From contig DIZI01000009.1 of assembly GCA_002427885.1 (NCBI GenBank), forward strand, positions 65,273-129,272: a DNA stretch of 64,000 nucleotides, in the 5' to 3' direction. Below the pieces are notes generated by a model that did no database searches, was not told the DNA's origin, and worked only from the letters and a program-made list of their open reading frames with translations. The stretch is from Paludibacter sp. UBA6032 (GTDB lineage Bacteria > Bacteroidota > Bacteroidia > Bacteroidales > Paludibacteraceae). The position numbers were made by a program, and so were the translations under genes. This document shows, piece by piece, positions 43,998 through 52,742 of the stretch (its first letter is position 1; every line of letters begins with the position of its first letter).

Positions 43998-44162
43998 ATG
44001 ATTTCGGTTATCATAGGCATGAAAACAGTTCAAATTACAATGAAACCGGATTTAATCCCAATGATTTCGGTTTTTATTCCAATGAAGACGCTTTTCATCG
44101 GAATAGAAGATAGCATCCCTATCATTCTTATTCCGTTCATTCCGCATGAATGCTTATTATAA
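43809..44162 (+). CDS. Possible heptad-repeat hydrophobic protein (module copy 2, 117 aa)
   Basis: The + frame through the minisatellite has no stop and reads as heptads: MIFIFIS, MKLIFIT, MKLIFIT, MIFIFIS, MILIFIS, MKLIFIS, MKLIFIT, MIFIFIS, MKLIFIS, then less regular ones MISVIIG, MKTVQIT, MKPDLIP, MISVFIP, MKTLFIG, and it ends in PHECLL exactly like copy 1. The frame is therefore continuous from the repeat into the copy 2 module. The opposite strand is also open (HADENQF/HADENEN heptads over 43764-44033, no ATG). Coding is not proven on either strand. Confidence 0.28.
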   Translation: MIFIFISMKLIFITMKLIFITMIFIFISMILIFISMKLIFISMKLIFITMIFIFISMKLIFISMISVIIGMKTVQITMKPDLIPMISVFIPMKTLFIGIEDSIPIILIPFIPHECLL

Positions 44163-44366
44163 AGGATGAAAAGATTCATCTTGTATTTTTGTAACCAAAG
44201 TTATGAATGCTTTTTCAGAAGACCAAAAAAAAAATTAGTACAGGCACTCAAAAACAGGTATCTAAGTTGTTGATATACAGAGTTTACAAAAAGTGCTAAA
44301 ATAAAAAATCAGTACAGCTGATTTTTATGTCAAAAAAAGGGCGTTTTTAACCATCCAGTTTTGTGC
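44040..44366 (+). repeat. Direct repeat module, copy 2
   Basis: Same layout as copy 1: ORF end, hairpin, TATTTTTG at 44184-44191, micro-ORF (MNAFSEDQKKN), and two internal sites 74 bp apart. The sites read AATTAGTACAGG (44233) and AATCAGTACAGC (44307), so they differ from the AATTGGTAAGG pair of copy 1 but match each other. Confidence 0.85.
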
Positions 44367-44583
44367 AAATTTCTTATGCCATCTACCAATGGATATCAGG
44401 GCGGAGACCACCCACAAGTTCGAACCTTTGTTCATCTTATCTTATATCTCCTCAGGACAGATTGATACAATCGTACCGGACGAGGATAAAACGGCTTTAG
44501 GCCCGGTTTATCCTGTTTCAAAAAGTCTTTTTATTATGTGTTTTATATACGGATTAAAATCCATAGATTTGTATTTTAATCTA

Positions 44584-44614
44584 TTTCGGTAAGATGCCCT
44601 GCATATTAACTTTG
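44584..44614 (+). promoter_or_regulatory. Promoter of the GH30 gene
   Basis: TTTC (44584-44587, one off TTTG), 19 nt, then TAACTTTG (44607-44614), 34 bp before the start codon. Confidence 0.55.
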
Positions 44615-44647
44615 TAACGAATAAAATCAACAATTTTTTTATCAATA

Positions 44648-47197
44648 ATGAAACCCTATCCAATCCTGAGACTCCTACTTCTTTTTATACTTATTTCATC
44701 AGCTGGTTATTCACAAACTACTCAACCTGATGCCACAAAGAGTTATTATTTAATTCATTCGGGCGGAAATGTACTTGGCATAAAGGCCGATAGCCGGACA
44801 GTGATTCAGGATCCTGCAGGGGGAGGAGGACAGCAGTTGCAATTTGTTCCGGATGGTACGGGATATTATTGGATTAAACCCGCCGGGCAGAACATGTATA
44901 TGGCTTTGAGTGGAAGTTGGAACACCTACTTTATAACAGATTCCACCACCAGCTTATCGCGTTATGCCATTGAAAATGTATCCGGCTCTATCGTCAGGCT
45001 GAAATGCAAATCGAACGCGAAATACCTGGGCACAGATGCCACCATCGACGGATCGTATGTGTATTCCGATAAAAGCGGTGCCGACTCGAAGAATTACTGG
45101 ATTATTTCGGAACAGCTGATTCCTTTTCCGGTCGACACAGCTAGATACCTTATAAATCCTGCCGCCACGTTTACAAAACCGTTTGAAGGTTGGGGAGTTT
45201 CACTTTGCTGGTGGGCGAATATGTGCGGCAAATGGGACGACACGAAAATCAACGAAATTGTCGATTGGCTTGTCAGTCCTTCGGGGTTGAATTACAATAT
45301 CTTCCGTTACAATATCGGTGGTGGCGACGATCCGTTAAACCGTCACTGTACGCCTCATCATATGGGAAACGGAAAAGGGTTAAGAGCCGAAATGGAAGGG
45401 TTTAAAGATTCCCTTACGGCCCCCTACAACTGGAAAAGGGACGAGGCTCAACGGAAAATCATGCTGAGAATAAAAGAGAAAAGACCCGATGCCATTTTTG
45501 AAGCCTTCAGCAATTCAGCCCCTTATTATATGACTTACAGTGGTTGCTGTGCCGGAAATATCAGTGCTTCTGATGATAACCTGAAGCCGGAATATTATAC
45601 CGAATTCGCTAAATACCTGGTTGATGTGTGTAAATTTTACAAAGATTCATTTGGTATTGAATTTAAAACGCTGGAGCCTTTCAACGAACCTGTTACCAAC
45701 TATTGGGGAGCTAACGGGGGTCAGGAAGGATGCCATTTCAGTACGACGGGTCAGATTGCCTTTTTGAAAGTATTATCGCCCGTTTTAAAAAGCTCGGGTT
45801 TAAAGACCATCATTTCGGCTTCGGATGAAACCAGTACGACACAATCTGTTACCGACTTCAAAGCCTATCAGGCCGATGGTACTGTACTGGATCTTGTGGG
45901 GCAATGGAACAGCCATACCTACTCGGCTACCAATCAATCAAGAGCCGCGCTACGGGCATTATCCACCGCCAACAACAAAACATTATGGATGAGCGAAGTC
46001 GGATCGGGTGGAACAGGCATTAGCGGCAACCTGAGTTTGACACAAAAGCTGTTTGACGATATTCGCTATATTCAGCCCGAAGCCTGGGTCGATTGGCAAT
46101 ACATGGAAGAGAATGGCGACCAGTGGTGTTTAATCAACGGCAGTTTCAGTGCTCAAACCTATCAGCGGGTGAAAAACTATTATGTCCGCAAGCAAATATC
46201 ATCGTATATCCATCCCGGTTTTAAGTTTCTGACAGTTCCAAACAATCAGACGCTGGCTGCCTTAAATGAGGGCGAAGATACACTGGTGATTGTTGCATTA
46301 AACAATTCCGCCTTTAAATCCTGTCAAAAAATAGACCTCAGCTTGTTTGACAACGCCGGTGCAAACATAAAAGCCGTCAGAACTTCGGCTACCGAAAACA
46401 ACATAAGCACAACAGATTATTCGGTAAAAGACTCCAACCTGACAGTGACACTTCCGGAGTACAGTATTTCCACTTTTGTTATCCCTGTAAAAAAAAAAGC
46501 AACAGCCGAAACCCTTTTAAGGACTAATACTCCTTATCTGATTTTTTCCAGAACCACCACCCTGGCGCTCCAGTCATCGGGAAGCAACGTAATAATCAAC
46601 AGCTATCAATACGGTGATTCTACCCAGTTATGGAAGCTGACAACTACGGGAAGCAGTTATAATATTCAAAATCTGTCGGGGCTGACATTGACAGATCCCG
46701 GATCGTATTTTGTCCTTCCATCAACGGCAGCCGGTATTTCCGGTCAGGCATTCAATATGGAGAATGCAGGGGATGGTTTTTATAAGATTTCGTCGGTCTC
46801 CACCGGTCTGGCTCTCGACCTTCAGGGCGGAGCAAATGCCGTCGGTACAAAAGTAGGACTGTATAGCTATGGTACTGCCCCCGATGCGGTTACACGTCAA
46901 TGGCTTTTTGTTTTACCTCCAAAGGCTAAGTCGCAAGAACTGACGGACGGAATTCCACTCCATGCTGAAGATAACGACCGGGTACGTGTTATCGGAACCG
47001 AAAAAGCTCTTGTGATACTCCAGGCTCCCGCAAGCACTTCAAATGTCTTGGTGTTTACCCTGACGGGCATAAAGGTCATTCAACAAGCCGTAAAAAGCAC
47101 ATTCACACGAATTCCACTAACCCCGGGAAACTATATTGTCAGTTACAGCACTGAACCTGAAAATCTGCGTCGTACCACCAAAGTGATTGTTTTTTAA
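44648..47197 (+). CDS. Secreted GH30-family glycosidase with beta-trefoil modules
   Basis: 849 aa with a signal peptide (about 1-23, ending SAGYSQ). An N-terminal beta-trefoil-like region (about 30-160) precedes the GH30 barrel and side beta-domain (about 170-620). The barrel opens FEGWGVSLCWWANMCGKW, has the acid/base E347 in TLEPFNEPVTNYWG and the nucleophile E450 in LWMSEVGSGG, and ends with the GH30 beta-sandwich (VRTSATENN, PEYSISTFVIPV). A ricin-like beta-trefoil (about 625-760) and a C-terminal beta-sandwich like a T9SS-type tail (about 775-849) follow. It resembles endo-beta-1,6-galactanase-type GH30 enzymes; the exact linkage is inferred only. Confidence 0.84.
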   Translation: MKPYPILRLLLLFILISSAGYSQTTQPDATKSYYLIHSGGNVLGIKADSRTVIQDPAGGGGQQLQFVPDGTGYYWIKPAGQNMYMALSGSWNTYFITDSTTSLSRYAIENVSGSIVRLKCKSNAKYLGTDATIDGSYVYSDKSGADSKNYWIISEQLIPFPVDTARYLINPAATFTKPFEGWGVSLCWWANMCGKWDDTKINEIVDWLVSPSGLNYNIFRYNIGGGDDPLNRHCTPHHMGNGKGLRAEMEGFKDSLTAPYNWKRDEAQRKIMLRIKEKRPDAIFEAFSNSAPYYMTYSGCCAGNISASDDNLKPEYYTEFAKYLVDVCKFYKDSFGIEFKTLEPFNEPVTNYWGANGGQEGCHFSTTGQIAFLKVLSPVLKSSGLKTIISASDETSTTQSVTDFKAYQADGTVLDLVGQWNSHTYSATNQSRAALRALSTANNKTLWMSEVGSGGTGISGNLSLTQKLFDDIRYIQPEAWVDWQYMEENGDQWCLINGSFSAQTYQRVKNYYVRKQISSYIHPGFKFLTVPNNQTLAALNEGEDTLVIVALNNSAFKSCQKIDLSLFDNAGANIKAVRTSATENNISTTDYSVKDSNLTVTLPEYSISTFVIPVKKKATAETLLRTNTPYLIFSRTTTLALQSSGSNVIINSYQYGDSTQLWKLTTTGSSYNIQNLSGLTLTDPGSYFVLPSTAAGISGQAFNMENAGDGFYKISSVSTGLALDLQGGANAVGTKVGLYSYGTAPDAVTRQWLFVLPPKAKSQELTDGIPLHAEDNDRVRVIGTEKALVILQAPASTSNVLVFTLTGIKVIQQAVKSTFTRIPLTPGNYIVSYSTEPENLRRTTKVIVF

Positions 47198-47325
47198 AGA
47201 TTCCTCCTAATATTTTTTCAACAGACTTTCTTTCGGTAGGGTCACTGAAAAACTTTTGAAAACAAACACTTACGTACAGTGGTTTTTTATGCTTTTGGGG
47301 CGATTAATTTTCTATCAATTAGACA

Positions 47326-49149
47326 TCAATAAACTATTGTTTCGTCTGCATTATTTAAAAAATCGGTAAAATACTTTATATTCTTATTTATACTTTTATC
47401 AATATTGTGTTTAAGGAATAATGTTTCACTCGCAATAACTATTCTTTTACATTTAGCTCTCGTCAATGCAACATTTAGTCTATTTGGAGTAAAGAAAAAG
47501 TCTAAATCGTCGATAGAAGTTTCCATATTACTTCTTGTCAACGAAAAAATAAACACATCTCTTTCTTGTCCTTGAATTCTCTCAACAGTCTCTACAATTA
47601 TGTTTTCTGACTCGTTGCAGATTTTTCGTAACTCTGTTTTTATTAATGTAATTTGAGAACGATAAGGTGCAATTACTCCAATATCAATAGGTTTTACACC
47701 ACAATTAATCATTTCTTCAATAAATTCACTTATTAGCGCGGCTTCAGTTTTAGATTTGATTTCATCTTTTGATTTTCGAACTTGTACAACTACATCTACA
47801 TTCCTTGGATTTAAAACGTCAATATGTTTAGTTGGATTTGAAGTTAGTTTCAGCATCTTCCTTTTGTTCTTTGCTGGTGTAAAAACCTTTCCACTATAGA
47901 ATTGAGTTGAAGAGAATGAAATTAATTTTGGATTCATCCGATAACATTTAAGAAGTGTAACTCCGCCATATGAATTATATAAATATTCGAAAATTGACTG
48001 ATTGAACATTTTCTTCTTATAAAGCGGATTGATTCCGGAGTTTCCCAATATAATTGGTTTCATTTGCATGTGATCACCAAAGAATACATATTTCTCGCCT
48101 TTAAGCATCCCCAAAATTGCTAAATTCACATGTAATTGACTGGCTTCATCAAATATCACATAATCAAATTTGATATTATGAAATTCAATACGTGTAACTT
48201 CATAAGGAGTTGCTCCAACAATCAATCCTATATTACTTGAGTTGTAAAAAAGCGATTTATCAAATCTTTTAGATACAGGTATATCGCTATAAGAATCTGT
48301 AAATTCTGTAGTTTTATACTCATCGCTTATTTTTATAATTCTATGTTTACTTTCAGAATGATCCCAAATTGATTTAAGTGCGTTATTTATAGACTTGTGA
48401 GTAAAACCAGTCACAAGAATGTTCTTTCTTTTTGAAGCAAGAAAATTACAAAGAAATGCTAAAACCGTAGTCTTACCAGTGCCAGGAGGACCTTGTATTA
48501 AAGTAATTGGTGAATCTGCAACAGAATCAATAAAAGCTTTTCTTTGAAATTTATCAAGCGAAATGAACCTTTCTTTTATTTTACCGTCATATAAATCCTT
48601 GTTATTTAATTGTGTAAATACGCTCTTATCTTTTTCTATTATTACTTTTCCATTAATAATATTAATTATGATATTTCTCTTTTCATGATTTTCTAATGTG
48701 TCTAATGCTTCATTTATTATTTGTCCAGTTATATTAGTAAATGAATAATCAACTATGATTGAAATTTCATTAGTAATATAGAAATTCAAAGAACCCCTTT
48801 TTAAAATAATATCGTAATAGTTGTCACCCTCTGCAATGATTTGAGCCTCAGCAGAATTTTGATCAAATTCAATTTCACTATGAATTTTAATATAATCTCC
48901 TAACCTGAATTTTGAGTTATTCTCCTCATTACATATCAGTCGATATCTTCCATATGGCTGTAATTCTTGTATTTCTAAATTTGTAAGTGTGATGCCTTTT
49001 TTAATTTTAATTGTAATCGGCAATTTGTAGTTGTTTTGGTATTGTTCAGTACTACAGTCTTGTTCGGTTTTTTGAAAAGACTTAAGTTTAGAAATATCTT
49101 TGTCTTTCGATGTCCATGACCCCCGAGAAGTATATAAAAGAGGTTTCAT
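47326..49149 (-). CDS. SF1 helicase of the Upf1/DNA2-like group
   Basis: 607 aa. The N-terminal 200 residues are a beta-rich domain without a clear match. Walker A GPPGTGKT is at 220-227, Walker B DYVIFDEASQLH near 335, then KYVFFGDHMQMKPI, LLKCYRMNPKLISF, and the C-terminal motifs ETVERIQGQERDVFIFSLTRSN and NRLNVALTRAKCKRIVI. This is the AAA_11/AAA_12 architecture of Upf1-like helicases, which in bacteria often occur in defence or accessory loci. It is followed leftward by GH30 (convergent) and preceded by an acetyltransferase and a 182-aa unknown gene on the same strand. Confidence 0.87.
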   Translation of the reverse strand: MKPLLYTSRGSWTSKDKDISKLKSFQKTEQDCSTEQYQNNYKLPITIKIKKGITLTNLEIQELQPYGRYRLICNEENNSKFRLGDYIKIHSEIEFDQNSAEAQIIAEGDNYYDIILKRGSLNFYITNEISIIVDYSFTNITGQIINEALDTLENHEKRNIIINIINGKVIIEKDKSVFTQLNNKDLYDGKIKERFISLDKFQRKAFIDSVADSPITLIQGPPGTGKTTVLAFLCNFLASKRKNILVTGFTHKSINNALKSIWDHSESKHRIIKISDEYKTTEFTDSYSDIPVSKRFDKSLFYNSSNIGLIVGATPYEVTRIEFHNIKFDYVIFDEASQLHVNLAILGMLKGEKYVFFGDHMQMKPIILGNSGINPLYKKKMFNQSIFEYLYNSYGGVTLLKCYRMNPKLISFSSTQFYSGKVFTPAKNKRKMLKLTSNPTKHIDVLNPRNVDVVVQVRKSKDEIKSKTEAALISEFIEEMINCGVKPIDIGVIAPYRSQITLIKTELRKICNESENIIVETVERIQGQERDVFIFSLTRSNMETSIDDLDFFFTPNRLNVALTRAKCKRIVIASETLFLKHNIDKSINKNIKYFTDFLNNADETIVY

Positions 49150-49232
49150 TTTTGTTCAATTTGTTGATTGTTCATAGTAAATAATAATACGGTAATTCAA
49201 AAATTAAAGATATGAATTTGGTGTTAATGCTA

Positions 49233-49745
49233 TTAAAAAACAAACGTATACTTATATCCAATAACCTTATTATTATCATAATCGTATAAGTTGGTAAGTC
49301 CCGTTGTTTTAAATCCTGCTTTTTGAAGTATTTTAATAGAAATAGTGTTAGTAGATTTTACATTTGCAATTACTATTTTAGAATTGTTTTCTTTACAATA
49401 ATTCAATAAAAGCATAAGTGCCTCAAAAGCAAAACCTTGATTACGGTAAAAAGAATTTATGCAATAATTAACCTCCCAATTATATTCTCTATAATAAAGA
49501 CAAATATAACCGATTGTTCGACAGTAGGACTTGTGATAAATTACTAAAAATATTTCTTTAAAACGTTTGAAATTTATTAATTTCTGTTCAATTAATTCTT
49601 CAACTTGTTTCTTATTTATTGGATTTAAGTTGAGCATTGACATTGTATCTAAATCTCTAAATATCTCATGCAAATCATCTATATCATTTTGAGAAGGTGC
49701 TCTTAATATTAAATTCCCCTTTTCAATTGTTGGATATTCAGGCAT
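49233..49745 (-). CDS. GNAT family N-acetyltransferase (RimJ/RimL-like)
   Basis: 170 aa. GNLILRAPSQNDIDDLHEIF is the N-terminal GNAT start, YICLYYREYNWEVNYCI the central strand, and YRNQGFAFEALMLLLNYC the acetyl-CoA loop (a RxxGxA-type P-loop). KSTNTISIKILQKAGFKTTG is the usual C-terminal block. The substrate (ribosomal protein N-terminus, toxin or drug) is unknown. 3 bp separate it from the upstream 182-aa gene, and it is 83 bp from the helicase gene. Confidence 0.85.
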   Translation of the reverse strand: MPEYPTIEKGNLILRAPSQNDIDDLHEIFRDLDTMSMLNLNPINKKQVEELIEQKLINFKRFKEIFLVIYHKSYCRTIGYICLYYREYNWEVNYCINSFYRNQGFAFEALMLLLNYCKENNSKIVIANVKSTNTISIKILQKAGFKTTGLTNLYDYDNNKVIGYKYTFVF

Positions 49746-49748
49746 TTA

Positions 49749-50297
49749 CTATTCAAATTTAAGTTTATATTTCTTTTCAATTTCGAGTGCAATCTGATTT
49801 TCGAAAATACCAAATTTTTCAAAGCCTAAATTGTTTGTTAAATAGATATGAATTGATGCCGAAATATCTTGCAGTATCGTAAAATTAAAATTAGATTTTG
49901 CAAAATTAACAATAAAGTTATTTTCAGTTTCTGAGATAGTGCAAAAGAATCTAAAAGTAGCAAGATGCAACAAAAGGATAAAATTGTCTTTTTTCAAATA
50001 ACCTTGAGGACTTCTGATTTCTGGATTTACTTCTTCTAATCCAATTACTTTTTTAAAAGTATCATCGTCTATTTTATACTTATTTCTCAAATATTCCAGA
50101 AAAGATTTTTGATTTTCATTTAAACATGTATTCATAATAATCGAATAAGTGTTTATATACCCATTGTTTTCTCTACTTTTAATGATGGATTCGAAAATTA
50201 TCGGATTTTTCACAATGTCGTTTGAACAGATTGAAAACACATAGTTCAAATGTCGCTTAGATTGTTCTATTTTATTTGCTATATCAAAAAAGGCCAT
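49749..50297 (-). CDS. Hypothetical protein, 182 aa
   Basis: 182 aa, soluble, lysine and asparagine rich, without recognised motifs. It begins AFFDIANKIEQSKRHLNYVF and ends in ALEIEKKYKLKFE. The 3-bp gap to the GNAT gene implies co-expression and perhaps a shared function with the acetyltransferase and helicase. Confidence 0.6.
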   Translation of the reverse strand: MAFFDIANKIEQSKRHLNYVFSICSNDIVKNPIIFESIIKSRENNGYINTYSIIMNTCLNENQKSFLEYLRNKYKIDDDTFKKVIGLEEVNPEIRSPQGYLKKDNFILLLHLATFRFFCTISETENNFIVNFAKSNFNFTILQDISASIHIYLTNNLGFEKFGIFENQIALEIEKKYKLKFE

Positions 50298-50849
50298 ATC
50301 TTATATTGTTATTAATTTGGTAAATAGATTTTTCTTAATTTATGAATTTATAGTCTCGTTTCATTTGTTGATATTAGCAGATTTATTTTTTTTTAATGGA
50401 CCCAAACAATTTATATCGTCACCTAAATGCCCTTATATAAACTTTAGCTTTTTGATTTTTTACTATTATATCTGTATTAATTAGTATATTATAAATTTTT
50501 ATTTATTAAAGTCCCAAAGATAGAAACTATTCTTCACATGAACGATACATTTTTTAATTAATTTTCAATATATCTAAGGTGCTCTTTATTTAATCAAATT
50601 TATTGATAGTGATAGCTGTATCCGTATAGATTTAAGGGGGCTGTCTTTACAAATAAAGAATAAGGGAATTGAAGAGCAGCGGAGCTAATAAAATGCATTA
50701 AAAACTTATTTTTGTTGCAATTTCTTCTCCCAACTCAGGTTAATATTAAATTTCCATTAAAATAATAGATAACAATGCTAACTAAAAATATTATGCATAA
50801 CTTTGCCATCTGATTAAACCTTTTGATAAAAAAACCATCTTACTAACTT
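50298..50849. other. AT-rich gap upstream of the MarR gene
   Basis: About 550 bp, very AT-rich, between a leftward and a rightward gene. Only the -7 box at 50798-50805 is recognised; no coding or RNA gene is supported. Confidence 0.5.
50798..50805 (+). promoter_or_regulatory. -7 box (TAACTTTG) of the marR gene
   Basis: TAACTTTG, 44 bp before the marR start codon, matches the Bacteroidetes consensus. No clear -33 box. Confidence 0.5.
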
Positions 50850-51281
50850 ATGATAGAACCAATAGGACGTAAAACGGACAAGATAGGCCGGTTGTTTCAG
50901 GCCAGACTTCATGATAATCTGGGACATCTGGATATTGAACGTTCGTTTTATCCCTTAATCCTGATTGAAGCAGGAAATGGAATAACACAGCAGGAACTTG
51001 CCGGAAAATTGCTTTGTGATAAAGTGCAGGTGGTTCGTATTATCGATTATTTATCGGATAATGGTTATGTGACACGTGTACAAAGTGCCCATGATAAGCG
51101 AAAATATGAATTGGCAATAACTGAAAAAGCAAAACTTTTTTTACCGGATATTAAAAAAGCTCTGAACGATGCAACTTCGGTCGCTTTAAAACGTTTATCC
51201 GAAAATCAAATTAACGAACTGTATAACATGCTTTCAACTGTTGAGATGAATTTGTTGAAAGACCGGGAAAAAAATAAGTAA
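50850..51281 (+). CDS. MarR family transcriptional regulator (efflux-linked)
   Basis: 143 aa. The winged helix reads SFYPLILIEAGNGITQQELA (second helix), KVQVVRIIDYLSDNGYVTRV (recognition helix), and the wing SAHDKRKYELAITEKAK. It lacks the extra cysteines of the other MarR protein in the window. It precedes the RND efflux genes on the same strand, although an inverted repeat of about 320 bp lies between, and is the likely repressor of that pump. Confidence 0.86.
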   Translation: MIEPIGRKTDKIGRLFQARLHDNLGHLDIERSFYPLILIEAGNGITQQELAGKLLCDKVQVVRIIDYLSDNGYVTRVQSAHDKRKYELAITEKAKLFLPDIKKALNDATSVALKRLSENQINELYNMLSTVEMNLLKDREKNK

Positions 51282-51301
51282 AAAGAGATTGTTTTAAGTC
51301 A

Positions 51302-51625
51302 TTTGAGTTTATATAAGTTTGATAGTTTGAAAGAATAGCACGCTGTCCCGATAGCTATCGGGATACGCTGTCCACGATAGCTATCGGGATAGCGGATTAA
51401 ATACGGATTTTATCTCGCCTTTGGCGAGAAGATTAAGACTTAGATTTTAAAATCAGCCCCGATCCCGATAGCTATCGGGACGGGGATAAAATCCGTTTAT
51501 TCATCCGTTTAAATAATTTTATCAGCGAAAATCAGCTATATCGGCGGATCCCGATAGCTATCGGGACCGCGTTCCATTCATTTATATAAAAACATAATAG
51601 TCAATTATTCAGATACATATAACAT
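51302..51625 (-). repeat. Composite palindromic repeat, copy B (inverted partner of 43.16-43.45 kb)
   Basis: Read on the minus strand it shows the same order of blocks as copy A: CATTATATATGTTATATG, GAACGCGG, TCCCGATAGCTATCGGGA (51549-51566), CTGATTTT, the palindrome in CCCCG...CGGGG (51463-51480), TCTAAGTCTTAATCTTC, CTCGCCAAAGGCGAGAT, CAGCGTGCTATT, and ACTTATATAAACTC. Copy B has two additional palindromes (51346-51363 perfect; 51371-51389 imperfect). Confidence 0.85.
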
Positions 51626-51675
51626 ATATAATGTCTATTAAATAAAACAGATAATTAAACTCCATACATTAACAG

Positions 51676-52740
51676 ATGAAAAAAAAATCAACCTTCTGGA
51701 TTGCCCTGGTTATGATAATACTGGTCGCATTCTTTTTAAAAATGGGCTTCACCAAATCGACAACAAATTCGAAGGATAAAAATGCAAAAAACAAAACGCA
51801 ACGAAAGGTCGATGCATTCGTGGTTAAACCCTCCCTGCTTATCAATGAAATATCGGTTTCTGGATCCTTACTGGCATTCGAAGCGGTGGATTTAAAAAAC
51901 GAGGTGGCCGGTCGCGTGGTGATGATTCATTTACCCGAAGGAAAATTTGTAAAGAAAGGCACCTTGTTAGTCAAACTTTTCGACGATGATCTTCAGGCTA
52001 CTCTCAAAAAGCTTCAATCGCAGCTTGCCATTCAGCAACAAATATACGACCGTCAATCGGAATTGCTCAAAGTGAATGGAATTACCCAAAACGATTATTT
52101 ACAGACCGGTTTACAACTCAATTCGTTGAAAGCCGATATTGAAGTGGAAAAAACCATGATTCGTAAAACCGAAGTGAAAGCACCCTTCGACGGAGTTATC
52201 GGACTCAGAAGTATCAGTGTGGGTGCTATTATTACCCCTTCCACCCAACTGGCAACCCTGCGTACAGCGAATAAAATAAAACTCGATTTCAGCGTACCCG
52301 AAAAATACAGCCCCGAAATTAAAGCGGGAATGAAAGTGAAATTCACCATGAATGATAGCCCCAAACAATTTGGTGCTACTGTTATAGCAACTGAAGAAGG
52401 CATTGATGCGGCAACCCGTAACCTGAAAGTAAGAGCAATAGTCAACAGCAGTTCACCTGAATTAATTTCGGGTGCATTTGCCAGTGTTTTACTGCATTTG
52501 AGCGAAAACAACAAGGCATTACTAATACCGACACAAGCCATTATACCACGTGAAGAAGATAAATCGGTGATTGTAGCCCGACAGGGGAAAGCACATTTTG
52601 TAACCATACAAACCGGTATGCGTCAGGCCTCTAAAATTGAAGTAACCGAAGGTTTGCAGGCGGGCGACACCATTGTTACTTCCGGTATTCTTTTCCTGAA
52701 AGAAGGTTCAACGTTGTTGTATTCAACAGTAACTAAATAA
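51676..52740 (+). CDS. RND efflux periplasmic adaptor (HlyD/MexA family)
   Basis: 354 aa with an N-terminal membrane anchor (WIALVMIILVAFFLKM). The lipoyl half-motifs are EVAGRVVMIHLPEGKFVKKG and KTEVKAPFDGVIGLRSISVG; between them is a coiled-coil hairpin (LKKLQSQLAIQQQIYDRQ ... LQLNSLKADIEVEK). The beta-barrel and membrane-proximal domains follow (IKLDFSVPEKYSPEIKAG; IPTQAIIPREEDKSVIVA). It links the inner-membrane pump to TolC. 2 bp separate its stop from the pump gene. Confidence 0.92.
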   Translation: MKKKSTFWIALVMIILVAFFLKMGFTKSTTNSKDKNAKNKTQRKVDAFVVKPSLLINEISVSGSLLAFEAVDLKNEVAGRVVMIHLPEGKFVKKGTLLVKLFDDDLQATLKKLQSQLAIQQQIYDRQSELLKVNGITQNDYLQTGLQLNSLKADIEVEKTMIRKTEVKAPFDGVIGLRSISVGAIITPSTQLATLRTANKIKLDFSVPEKYSPEIKAGMKVKFTMNDSPKQFGATVIATEEGIDAATRNLKVRAIVNSSSPELISGAFASVLLHLSENNKALLIPTQAIIPREEDKSVIVARQGKAHFVTIQTGMRQASKIEVTEGLQAGDTIVTSGILFLKEGSTLLYSTVTK

Positions 52741-52742
52741 TT

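Noticed and set aside
43764..44033. Minus-strand protein of HADENQF heptads
   Set aside because: The frame has no ATG (TTG would be needed), and it ends in a stop within the decayed repeats; the + frame joins a conserved C-terminus instead. Not excluded, but not listed as a gene.
43453..44366. Diversity-generating retroelement template/variable repeat pair
   Set aside because: Differences between the two copies are not limited to adenines, and there is no reverse transcriptase.
44405..44430. tRNA-like T-loop (GTTCGAACC)
   Set aside because: No anticodon arm, D arm or acceptor stem can be drawn around it.
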